The notes below the pieces were generated by a model, which did no database searches, was not told the origin of the DNA, and saw only the letters and a list, made by a program, of their open reading frames with translations. The position numbers were made by a program, and so were the translations under genes. Of a DNA stretch of 64,000 nt, positions 34,202-44,672 are shown piece after piece. The stretch is from positions 97,916,115 through 97,980,114 of the forward strand of contig OY986435.1 in assembly GCA_963920525.1 (NCBI GenBank), written 5' to 3'. The stretch is from Dichetophora obliterata (Eukaryota > Arthropoda > Insecta > Diptera > Sciomyzidae). Every line of letters begins with the position of its first letter. The stretch's first letter is position 1.

Positions 34202-35815
34202 TTGTATTTGGACAAAAATTTGTGTGAGGCGGACAACCTTAGTTTCTTGCAAATTGATCCTAGCCTATGCAACAATTACGAAAATTTCTTGGGAGCTGAA
34301 GAAACCGTCAGAAATATTTCCGTCGTTAATGACTCTGCAGAGAGTTCCATCAATCTCATGACCAGACTCAATGAGAAACTACCCAGCAAACATTTTATGA
34401 GCCCACAAAAAATATGACTCTAAAATACGTCATTTATGTGCGTGTTCACAAAAATGAGTCATACAAGAATCCTTTTTATGCATGTTTTATGAGTGTTCAT
34501 AAAAGGGATTCTTAAAAGAATCCTTTTTATGCATGTTTTATGAATGTTCATAAAAAGGAGTCATGAAAGAATACTTTTTTATGCGTGTTTTATGAGTGCT
34601 CATAAAAATTACTCCTAAAAGAATCCTTTTTATGTATGTCTTATGAGTGTTCATAAAAAGACTCATAAAAGAATCCTTTTTATTAATGTTTTTTGAGTGT
34701 TCATAAAATGGAGTCATAACAGAATACTTTTATGCGTGTTCATGAAATGGAGTAATAAAAGAATACTTTTTATGCGTGTTTCATGAGATCTTATAAAAAG
34801 GACTCATAAGAAAATACTTTTAATGCCTGTTTTATGAGTCCTGTGGTTTTTGCGAATATAATTCCTGTATAAGGTAGGCGCTTGCTATGCTGGCGCCAAA
34901 ATTCGAGGAATTCCATTCTTGCTGCAATCAGCTTGCTGCGTTTTTGGTGCGCAGCAAGCACTATAAACAAAATTGAAATATTGATTGTGAGTTTAAGCTT
35001 CGAAGTGCGTGGAAGTAATATAATTTTTAATTATTATACATATTTAATGTAACAAATAATTAAGTAAGTCTTCATAAACTTTTCACGAATTGTCACGAAT
35101 AATAATGTCAAGAAAACAGTGCAATAAAGAGTCTTCGGACATAACTTACTTCTTAAAAAATACAAAAATTAATTTATAGGTGGAGATGGGAGAAAAAAAA
35201 GTGAAGAATATGAGAAAGCGAATGAAGAGATTTTTTAAAAAGAGTCATTATTTAAGTTATAATAGAGTCTATACTATTTTTATGAAGAAATATGATGGTC
35301 ATAAAAAGTCTTTGTTATGAGTCATAAAAAAATCTTAAAAGAGTCTTTAATATGAGCCTTAAAAGAGTCTTTAATATGAGTCATAAAAGAGTCATTTATA
35401 TGAGTCATAAAAGAATATTTAATATGAGGGTTTAATGAGAGTTTTTAAGGGTCATAAAATAGTCTTTAATGTGAAGCTAAAAAGAGTATTTATTTAGAGT
35501 CATAAAAAAATCTTTTTTTTTTTTGCATCATAAAAGAATCTCTGAAAGCAGCCATATTGGGGTGCCATTAACCTAGGAAAAAAAATTAAAAAAAGAGTAT
35601 TTTTTGAGCGCATAATGATGATAAAATAAAATCATAATAAGATCATAAATAAAAGTCTAGCAAGAGTCTTAAATAGTCTAAATGTTTGCTGGATAACTTC
35701 ATCGGAGGACGAAAAGCTCATGAGAAGATTTTCCCATACAGGAGCACTTCGAAAAAACACATTATTACAAATATACAACAGAAGTAAAAATATTAATAAA
35801 TTACGCAGATAAAAT
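34202..35815 (+). pseudogene. Transposase-like C-terminal remnant inside the long-TIR element
   Basis: The plus-strand translation DNLSFLQIDPSLCNNYENFL, ETVRNISVVNDSAESSINLM, TRLNEKL is interrupted at 34383. After the nested element it continues TSSEDEKLMRRFSHTGAL. The pattern (VxNxxVVNDxAE...L...FN..LT.DE) resembles the end of a protein seen repeatedly in arthropod genomes in a transposon context; I cannot name the family. There is no start, no catalytic core and only about 110 codons. Confidence 0.45.
34383..35692. mobile_element. TIR element made largely of two minisatellites, nested in the previous element
   Basis: The ends are CCAGCAAACATTT at 34383-34395 and its exact reverse complement at 35680-35692. 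The left half (34400-34845) consists of about nine ~50-bp units containing CATAAAAxGAGTCATAAAAGAATCCTTTTTATGCGTGTT-like blocks. The right half (35240-35500) has ~28-bp units with GAGTCATAAAAGAGTC. The 400 bases between are not repetitive. No coding and no clear target duplication. It interrupts the transposase-like frame. Confidence 0.75.
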
Positions 35816-36458
35816 ACTTCAACAAATTCACATTTATCGAAAAAGTACATTCATATAATAAATAAGATTTGTAAAATTTTTTCTTGAACTATTATTAACA
35901 TAATGCAGACTTCACAACTGAAGTGTTTTATTTTTAAAAGTATATTATTATCGTAAAGACTGAGAGATTTGAAATAATAACTGAGTGGACGTTATCAACG
36001 ATATTCGCGCTTATTTGATCCTGGTGACCGCAAAACTAATTTCATTCCAAATCTGAGTACATGGGTGTAGAATTTTTTTGTAATATTTGTGAAGCTTTTA
36101 TGACAGTATGAATATAAATAATTACGAATTAACTCTGAGAACCCGAAAAACACGTTTTTAACTGCAGCTCATCCAGTTTATGAAAAGTGTGATCTTCTTT
36201 GGGTGTTGTACTATTTTTATGCAAGTACCATTCATATGAGGGGGGCACGGAGAATCAGACGCATAGTAGGATTTGACTGTATCTAATGTATGTATATTAG
36301 GCCGGGTCGATTTGTGGGGAGGCAATAAAATTACCCGTTGCTCAGTGAAAATCGTATTCTAGGGATCAAAATAAGAAAATTGCCCGAGGAACTATACCTC
36401 TAAAACGAATTCTAATGTCCCCCCCCAACTTTTGACATTTGTCCCGTAGGGCCAAATT

Positions 36459-36751
36459 TTGGAAAATCCCTCTTTGACTCATTTAGAGTGCCCCAATCGA
36501 GTCCAAATGTATGACGACCTAACTAACTTTGGAGGGCCGATCCACCCATGCCAGTGGCACAGCCCCTAGAACCCCCGTGGGGTCTTAATTTGAAATGGTG
36601 ATTTTTTAAAATGTTTGTATGGGGAACCCAAGGGGGGTTACAGGGGGTGTGCCACTGGCATGGGTGGATGAGCCCTCCAAAGTTAGTGGGGGTCGTCATA
36701 CATTTGGACTCGATTGGGGCACTCTAAATGGGTCAAAGAGGGATTTTTCAA
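36459..36751. repeat. Hairpin: near-perfect ~115-bp inverted repeat
   Basis: Arms at about 36459-36577 and 36636-36751 pair as reverse complements with few mismatches, for example AAGTTAGT / ACTAACTT, CCACCCATGCCAGTGGCACA and TCGAGTCCAAATGTATGACG. It is GC-richer than its surroundings. It abuts the LINE E fragment directly. It may be the end of a larger unit starting GGCCGGGTCGATTTGTG at 36301. Confidence 0.85.
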
Positions 36752-37600
36752 TGGGGTAGAGACCCACCATTTGTTACCAAACGAGGTTTCAGACAAGGTG
36801 ATTCCTTATCGTGCGACTTTTTCAACCTAATGATGGAAAAGATCATCCGAGCTGCTGATCTGAGACGTAGTGGCACAATATTCTACAAGAGTGTTATGCT
36901 GCTTGCGTATGCTGATGACATCGATATCATTGGCCATAATACGCGCGAAGTCAGTGCAGCATTTTCCAGATTAGAAAGAGAGTCAAGTTGAATGGGTTTT
37001 GACGAAATACTTGGTGTCAACAAACAAACAGTCCCAGCGTCTTGGAACCCACGTTACAGTTGACAATACCTCCTTCGAGGTGGTGAAGGACTTCGTTTAT
37101 TTGGGATCCAGCATAAACTCAACCAACGACATCAGCATTGAGATCAAACGAAGAATAACTCTTGCCATCAGGTTTTACTTTGAGCTCAGTAGGCACTTGA
37201 GAAGCAGAGCACTCTCTCGACGAAAAAAAAAAATCACGCTCTATAAATCGCTCATCATGCCCGTCCTACTTTATGCATCACAAACCTGTACGCTGAGCAG
37301 CTTAGATGAAAAGACTTAGTCAAGCGCATTAAAATCGAGTGGCTTCGCTGGCTTGGTCATGTTCAGCGCATGAAAGACGATGCTCCAGTGAAGAAAACAT
37401 TCGTTTCGGTACCTAGCGGCGGTCAACGCAGAAGAGGACGACCGAATCTTCGTTGGAAAGACCAAGTAGAGGAAAACTTGACGAAGCTTGGAATTTCCAA
37501 CTGGCGCCAGCAAACGAAAGACAGAAATGGCTGGCGCAAATTCTTAGATGAGGCCAAGACCGACATACGGTTATAGCGCCAACTAAGTGAGTAAGTAAGA
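36752..37600 (+). pseudogene. LINE E: RT fragment of an RTE-like non-LTR retrotransposon
   Basis: The plus-strand translation begins PFVTKRGFRQGDSLSCDFFN (motif B), then LLAYADDIDIIGHNTREVSA (motif C, about 36900-36930), FEVVKDFVYLGSSIN, IEIKRRITLA, LYKSLIMPVLLYASQT, then, after a frame change and a deletion near 37316, IEWLRWLGHVQRMKDDAP, RRRGRPNLRWKDQVEENL and NWRQQTKDRNGWR. These are strong matches to the RT end and C-terminus of an insect LINE type (RTE-like as I recall). It is 5'-truncated at the hairpin. The 3' end has a short TAAG/TGAG repeat near 37582-37597. Confidence 0.85.
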
Positions 37601-38560
37601 ATTGAAAAAAAACACCAATCAAACATTATTTTAACACCACTTGTGTAGTAATGTTATCCATCATATTGATAATATTGTTTTTTATCAATTTGGATATTTT
37701 TTTTTATTTTCCACTCAGTTCAATAAAATAGGAATCAGAGGACACTTTATTTTTATTTTTATACTTTCGTCGTTTGTTTTCTTGCGTCATTTTTTTAAGT
37801 CGGTTTTTGTTCTTTTCGTTTTTTGAACATGTTGCGTGCATAGCAATTCAATAATGCTTTATTTATTACTCCAAATATGTAAATAAGAAACATATTTGGA
37901 TCTATTCGGAAATGCATCACGATTTTCAGTATGCTCACAACTGGACTTTTTCGAACGTCCAAATTGCAGCGTGAATTTTTGTATGTTAATGATGAGTGAC
38001 GCTTCGTAGAAAAATTACATTTTCGAATGTTAGACGTTTGCAGTGCTGCAAAATTTGACTTTTTCGAACATTTTGCTTGTGTTGCAAAAGCAGTTGGTGC
38101 ATCATGATGCATTTCCGAACAGACCTTTTATGTTATTTGGGCAATAAAAAAGTATTTTTTTAATTTGCCGCTTTAAAAAATTGCCAAAAGCGCCGCTTTT
38201 GTAAAGTTGCCGTATGCGGTAAAATATATTATCAAAAATGGTTATTTCTTTAAACACCATTTGGAGTTTAGAATGTATCTAATATTGGTTTTTAGTTAAC
38301 ACCATTCTAATAATATGAAAAGGTCCAAATGGTGTTAACGTTTCACTTAATATGTGGATCATTTGATTTTATCCATTTGGATAAACTTTATTTCTCTTCA
38401 AATAAACACCGATTGTTGTTTAGTTCCATTTTGGAAATTATTATTATATTCATTTGGAGTGACACAAATGGATACAATAAAATTAACACCGTTCGGATGG
38501 ACCCAATGTAACACCATTTCGGTGCTATAGTAACACCGTTTTATTTTAGTGTACGAGACT
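37600..38560. other. Non-coding region with hairpin MITE and recurring TAACACC words
   Basis: Apart from the MITE at 37905-38124, TAACACC or its near variants occur repeatedly between 37631 and 38535 in both orientations with ATTTGG-type words. This may be an eroded repeat. No coding was seen. Confidence 0.45.
37905..38124. mobile_element. Small hairpin MITE, ~220 bp
   Basis: Inverted ends TTCGGAAATGCATCACGAT (left, about 37905) and TTCGGAAATGCATCATGAT (reverse complement of the right end, about 38124). A second inverted match (CTTTTTCGAAC) lies inside. No coding. Confidence 0.6.
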
Positions 38561-39250
38561 CGTACTAAATTCAGATCTTAAGAATTCGATTTGAATTATT
38601 TTTAAATGAAAACTTAACACTAACATTGTGTAGAGCGTGCTACTTGCATATTTAACTCGATATTTTAAGTAAAATTTTCATAATCTCTTTTGATTTTCAT
38701 CGGAGGAAATGCTCACTTTTTATGCATTCCACCCAATGTCTTTATCTTTTTGCTTTGCGTTGAAGCAAATTACAAATGTTTTAAGTTAGGATTTGAAAAA
38801 TGTACCAGCTGTAAGCAGAGTTACACTTTCTCTGCTACAAAAAGCAAATTGAACTTCTTTCTGGTACTAACATAAATATGACATGGCGAAATCAATTTGG
38901 AGAATTCTGACGTTTCTACTAGTTTTGTCGTAATTAAAATCATTTTTTTTTTAAATTCTTTCAATATTGACATGATGCAAAACTCAAGGCAACTCGGCAA
39001 TTAAGTTTTCATGCAGCTCGCCCAAGCTAGTTGCTTATATTTTAAAATTTATTACCGGGTAATCAGATAATTAGATTTTACTTGTATTTTTGCAGCCTTC
39101 ACATCTATTTTGCCAACAATTTGAATTCGACTCCAAATCACATAACATGTTGTTGCAACAAGAACTCTCGTAGTTTATATTGAAACATTTCAATTTTAGA
39201 ATAAAATTCTAGTACGTTATACAATTGCACTGTTCCAATGAATATCTTTC
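38560..39250. other. Stretch with no recognisable feature
   Basis: AT-rich sequence with no convincing ORF or repeat. Confidence 0.45.
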
Positions 39251-39500
39251 AGCAGGAAAAAAAATGTATGCCCTAATGCACAGAAGCTTAAAAACTGTAT
39301 TTCATTGTCTGGAAACTCTTCTTTAAATACAGTAAAAGTTTCTCGTAAAAACATTGAAAGTAGTAACTTTGAAAAATTTCTCCATTTCATCGTCTATTTC
39401 TTAGCCAATTTTTATTGCAGCAACACCCATAACTGTAGCCTTTTGCTTCCTAGGTGATCTAGGCAAGCTCCGCTGACACTTCTGAATTGCTTTGGCATAA
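39250..39500 (-). pseudogene. Decayed fragment of a repetitive arthropod protein family (weak)
   Basis: The minus-strand translation contains ETFTVFKEEFPDNEIQFLSF and CALGHTFF. This recalls the block FKxxYPDxKIGFSKFxxLRP found, from memory, in a multicopy arthropod protein family of unknown function. Stops are present. It lies just downstream of the better-supported fragment at 39765-40145. Confidence 0.3.
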
Positions 39501-39764
39501 GGTTGCTTATGATTGTAAGGCGATTACTCGGAATGCAGTATAAAAGTATTTTCATCACAATATTTTAATGCCACAACAACACATAGTATATCAAATGAAA
39601 GCTTACTGAATACCTAATATCAGTTATGAGCTATTTTTATATTACTTTTTGATTAACTCGTTAGTTTTGAAGGAAATTTATATAGGAGATCTATATAGGA
39701 AATTTATATAAGAAATTTTCGTGTTTAAAAAAACAACATAACAAGAAAAAGTAATTGCTTACAT

Positions 39765-40145
39765 AAAGTGAATTTTCAAGGACATATTTATGCCAATTTT
39801 CTGATAATTCCTCAGCAAATCGTTAACTGTTTTCTCGTAGGATTCACTTTTATTGTTCCCGAGAAACAAAAAGACAATCATCCGAGAGAATCCCACGCAA
39901 CTGCCTCAGCTGGTGACAGTATTTACCCGCATTGCAGAGCGTTCAGCAACTTTTTTGTTTGCGGTCCAACGAAAATGCCTCTTTTTATCTTGGCTCCAGA
40001 AATATTTTGAAAAATGGTTTTCAAATAGGTGACTGCTTCGCCTTCTTTGTCCAAATCCTTGTTGTCCAAAGTTGTTCATAATTCCGTGTATAATGTGTAG
40101 CGGAGGGAGAATTATTTTTCCTTTTTGGTGAGAGGAAGGTATTTG
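39765..40145 (-). pseudogene. Decayed fragment of a multicopy arthropod protein family of unknown function
   Basis: Minus-strand pieces in three frames read GKIILPPLHIIHGIMNNF, LDKEGEAVTYLKTIFQNISG, AKIKRGIFVGPQTKKLL, then FLGNNKSESYEKTVNDLLRN and YQKIGINMSLKIHF. From memory, blocks LLPPLHIKLGLMKNF, KEGIFVGPQI and NMSLKIHFL occur together in a large family of arthropod proteins, often in many copies per genome and probably mobile-element borne. Several frameshifts and stops. Reaction and role are unknown to me. Confidence 0.55.
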
Positions 40146-40149
40146 ACAT

Positions 40150-43100
40150 TGCTCCCGCCAACATTAAATTTTATTCCCTTGTTTATAATATATCTAATTT
40201 TATCTAATTCATGAATTGAACGCACTTCACACCGCGTTTATGCCTTAGTTCCTGCTTATTACTGAACAATAATTTTTTTTCATTAACCAAATAAAAACAA
40301 GATTGGACTTACTTAAAACCTTACGGATATCTTAACACCTTCTTATTACTGAACTAAGCCCATTCTCATTTAAACTACGTAATGTCACTGACTACATTAT
40401 CGACTGACGACCTATAACATAATTTAGATCAAGGTTCTTACAACTGGACGATGTCGCGAGACCAGTTTCTTGTTTACTGTGACGGAGTGAAGACGTGAAG
40501 CTAGTGTGGGGTCGATATCTACTGTAGTGCGCACCGAATTGAGCATCCAACTGTACTCAAACTTATTGATTGCACTGTAATATTGAACTATGTATATTTT
40601 TATTCACCACGCACAATGACCCGTGGTTATATATTTATTTTACATTATGCACTTTCGCACTAAGTTAATATTTTGTTTCTTTCACTCGCGCACTTTTATT
40701 GTTTATTATATTGGTTATATTTATTTGCATTACGCACTTACACATTAAGTTAATATTTACTTTTCGCTCACGCACTGTTAAGTTATTTTATTATTAAACA
40801 CTATGTATTAAGATTATGCGCATTTTTGTATATGATTTAGAAACTTAAGAATACCGTTAATTAGCTTTATAAGCACTGACTTTTCGAAATAAAAATCATT
40901 ATTCCTACAAGCTTAAATCAGCTGACTTCTAATTTTTGAAAGCCTAAGTGCATATTTTTATGCCGGCTGCAATTCAAAAGAAGGAGGATAATCATTAGAG
41001 CCAGTAGCATTTTTAATCGCTGGCAAAATAGTTGAGGCAGGTCCTTTAAATAAAAATTCAGAAACTACAAATTCATCACACTACCACTATTTGTAGTGCA
41101 CGTTACAGTTTTGTGTAGGTAAGTTATTTTTCTCTTTTTTGCTAAAAAAAAAATTAATTCACGTATTATAACCTTATTTTACAATAAAGCACTAGATATA
41201 TAATTTTTGGCAATGATTTTCATACTTAAGGCACACTTGCACTGGGCACATACAAAGTGAAAGCCACCGACCTGCGAGAATCACAGAGTAATCTACTGCA
41301 ATGATTTTGCCACGCCTTTGAATAAGTTAAATCGTAAATTTACTTTTGAATATGTACTATTTGATGCAATTTCTCTTTTTTTTACATTTTGCATAGCAGA
41401 AACCGAAATATATTCTTGAAAACCAATTTTTTATGAATATATTTCGGATTTTTATTTGACCTTAATTTGACCATACATCAAATTCCCAATTTTTACTTTT
41501 TAGAATCTCAAATAAAAAGACTATTTAGGCAAAACATCATGATGGTATTTTTTTTCAAAGCAATTTATGTCCTCTTTAAAATTCCGTTTGAAATTTGAAA
41601 ATTGGTTGTTTAGAAAAAAGTTATAAATGACGATTTTACCGTTTCTCAAAACTTTTAGCTAATCAAATCAATTTTTCACCAACAGAACTTTGACAAAATT
41701 TAATTTGCCTGGTTTGTAGTCAACCGGTAAAAAAATAGGTTAAAGTTTGAGGGATAATTATTGCTCATGTAACAAAGAAACATAAGAAGTAGTATGCTAC
41801 ATATTGATAGCAATAACGACACGTGTTTAAAAATTTAGTATTTTTTCTTTACACGAGACAGTACTTTTAAGACAGTGAAGAATACGTATACTTTGTGTCT
41901 GTGAAGAAGCGTCCAGACAGTTGGCAAGACAGTAGACAAAGTTATTCAACTTATAAACTAATAAAGAAGATTTTTGTTAAAACTACTATGCCAATGTATT
42001 GTAATATAGACCTTCTTAGGAAATTCAACAGAACAGGTATAGTTTTGAATTTTAATTTGTTTTTTAAACGGTTGTAGTAAACTATTATTATTAACTAAAA
42101 TGTTAGAATTGGCTTAATGGACTGGCGGCCCTTGCAATGTACAAAGAAATACCATTAATACCAATGAGGTAATAAATTAGCTATCTTAAGAACCAAGACG
42201 GCTTGAGTTAGTGGTTTAATGCAATATTAATTAATTCAATATGTAAGTATTCACTTTTCTTACTGTTCGCCAAAAACACAGTATGTATTTATTAAAAAAC
42301 ATGATTTAAAATATAATGTGCCTCCCCTTTGACAAATCCTAGCTACGCCATTGCTTTCCCAATCTGTGATTATTTTTTCGACGCCTAATCCTCAACCTAT
42401 TTCGTAGTACTCTAACATTTATTTGTCATAATATGACTTGTCACTAAAATAATATTGCCAAGAAATATTTCTACACATTTACATTTTTTTTTTTTATTTT
42501 AGGAGAATCACAAAAAACCTGTCCCTCGTATAATAATTTTTACCGTTGCACCTATACTCTGCGATCAATAATTCCATCCAACGAAATTGTATTTTGGTTG
42601 CATATGCTACAACCTCCGCGAGCAGTCATTCCATGCAACAATTTTGAAATTTTTTGCATAAGCATGTCCCTCTCCGTACTGATGACGTCATAATTTTTTT
42701 TATTATTTTGGTAATGAGGCCAAAGAATTTAATTAGATATGGCGCATTTTCAGTCGTGTCATATCTTTTATCGTTTTTCTTGTACTTAGCGAGTTATAAT
42801 TACATGTACACCTTTTCAAATCTTTTGCAAATCACAAGATAAGGCGTAACGTTGTCACATCAAAAAAATAACTTTTAATTACAAATTCAAAATCAAACCA
42901 CATTCATTACTTTTCACAATTCAAAGCTTCCAAAACAGCTCTCGGTTCTGGCTAACAAATTTTTAACTTGACCGCACAAACAATGTTCTCGCTTAACCTT
43001 TAAAATCTTAAGCTTAAATGTTTATACAATAAATTATTTCTGTACCGCAGAATTATTTTTTATTTGCAGCAGCACATTTTCGCAGGTCAGCTTGGTCTAC

Positions 43101-43725
43101 CGCATATTTTGTTTTGAGCCAGAAATCAATTAACTGCCGAAATCTGGTATGCAACCTTAGGGAAAATTTAGAAACAAAAATACAACAACAACAAGTAATC
43201 GTAAATCAGCAAAGAACGTATCAATGCAACATGTTGCGAACATTAAGTTTTAATGATTATATATGTTTATTCTAGAGTGTCGTTGGCCTTTGACATAATA
43301 GCATCCCATGAAAAACTTCAGTCTTAAAAATAGTCTAAGGCTTTATGTGAAAAACAGATAAAAGAAAAAGTAGAAGTGTTCCTCGAATTGCTTAATTTGT
43401 ACATTTTGCAGACGATATGAAAATTTAATAAATTTAAATATTGACTGAATCAGCTTAGGACAGTAACATTGGAAATGTTGTTGCAAATAGATTTTATATC
43501 ATGTTTTTATATGGTTACCATATTTTCTTAATCAAAATACTGTAGTGTATGTAAGTGTGTGTGCCAGTGTAAATACCAATTAATAAGTATACATTTCATT
43601 CCCATACTCTGCTTGACGATTATTCAACGGGAATTAGACACCACACACAGCGACGACGACTTGCGATAAGCCCAGCAAGCTAATTATGCAGAATCAGCAT
43701 ACACACGCTTGCATACACTTCTTCA
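40150..43725. other. Region with no supported gene
   Basis: 3.6 kb of AT-rich sequence. Open frames are short and not protein-like. No terminal repeats were found by eye. Simple-sequence runs (a T run near 42487) only. Confidence 0.5.
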
Positions 43726-43728
43726 CAT

Positions 43729-44670
43729 CCCAATAAACACCAAACGAAGAACGATTCGTAAACGAGCTCGTTAACGAATCCGAGATCTCGGGCTCGCAAT
43801 CTCGGACGAACACGAGATCTCGGATCCACACAAAATTATGCAAAAAGACTTAGAATTTTTTCAAAGAAAATTCTTTATAGAAAATTATATAAAAAGACTT
43901 ATGAAAATTATGAAAATTTTTTTTTTAATTTAATAAACGTATTTTAGCAGCTAACAATGAAAAATACTTTGTATTAAAAGAATTATATATTTTCATATAA
44001 AAAAGTCAGACTCGTAAACGAGCTCGGAACAAACACGAGAACTCAGATTATGCAAAAAGACTTAGAATTTTTTATATAAAAATTATGAAAATTTGTCTTT
44101 TTCAATTGACGTATTATTAGCAACTAGCAATGAAAAAAGTTGTTTTTATATAAAAAAATATTTTCAAATAAAAAAGTCGTCTTTGTTATGATTTCGAAAC
44201 AAACACGAGATGTCGGATTCGAGATCTCGTTCTTAATGTAGCAAATTAAGCGACTATTACTAAACAACTGCGATGGTCGAATGGATAATCTCATGGACTT
44301 ACAATCACACGGCTGAGGTTCAAACTTTCAAATGGTGGTAATTTTTAAATTTAATTTAATGTTAATAACAATAATTTTTGCAGTTTTTTGCTAGTATAAA
44401 AAGCATAATTCTCATAAGATGCTGTTTAAAATCTTAAAAAATTGGATTTTTTTCGCAAAAAAAACTTGTTGGCAAATATCCCATGTTTTAGTCAGGGAAG
44501 GATTCGCTATTTTTAATTAACGAATCGTTCTCGAATCGTAGACTTGTTGACGAATCGTATTCTTGGACTCGTTAACGAATCGCATTCTCGGACTCGTTAA
44601 CGAGTCGTATTTTTGGACTCGTTAACGAATGGTGAAGCGGATTCGTTTCGAATTCGTTTGGCTTATTGGG
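43729..44670. mobile_element. TIR element rich in GTTAAC and AGATCT palindromes
   Basis: The ends are CCCAATAAACACCAAACGAA on the left and, as the reverse complement of the right end, CCCAATAAGCCAAACGAATT. Both are followed inward by ACGAATC/CGTTAACGA words. The left part has CGAGATCTCG palindromes. The right part (44520-44640) has about four ~28-bp units with GACTCGTTAACGAATCG. AT stands outside both ends. 942 bp, no coding. A tRNA-like segment lies inside at 44270-44340. Confidence 0.7.
44270..44340 (+). other. tRNA-like segment (A and B box), possible SINE head
   Basis: GATGGTCGAATGGATAATC resembles a D-arm/A box. GGACTTACAATC sits where an anticodon arm should be. GAGGTTCAAACTTTC fits a B box (GGTTCAAAC), about 50 bases after the A box. 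The acceptor stem does not pair convincingly, so this is a tRNA-derived relic and not a functional tRNA gene. Confidence 0.4.
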
Positions 44671-44672
44671 AT

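Larger units (their letters stand above)
33599..36284 (+). mobile_element. DNA element with ~0.5-kb terminal inverted repeats and probable 14-bp duplication
   Basis: The left arm (about 33599-34131) and right arm (about 35822-36284) are diverged inverted copies. Blocks shared in reverse include TCTGATTC-CCGTGCCCCC, TTTTTAACTGCAGCTCATCC and AATGTACTTTTTCGATAAATG. The ends are AGATACA and TGTATCT. The 14-bp sequence AATGTATGTATATT stands directly outside both ends (33585-33598, 36285-36298). A transposase-like coding remnant lies between the arms and is split by another element (34383-35692). Superfamily not recognised; long TIRs occur in Mutator-like, foldback and P-like elements. Confidence 0.75.

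Noticed and set aside
34390..34845. CRISPR-like array of ~50-bp units
   Set aside because: Eukaryotic context, no conserved repeat with unique spacers; units are diverged minisatellite copies inside a TIR element.
37641..37826. Phe-rich short frames in AT-rich DNA here and elsewhere
   Set aside because: Expected by chance in AT-rich sequence; no domain, no context.
44270..44340. Functional tRNA gene
   Set aside because: A and B boxes are present, but the acceptor and T stems do not pair well; listed only as tRNA-like.
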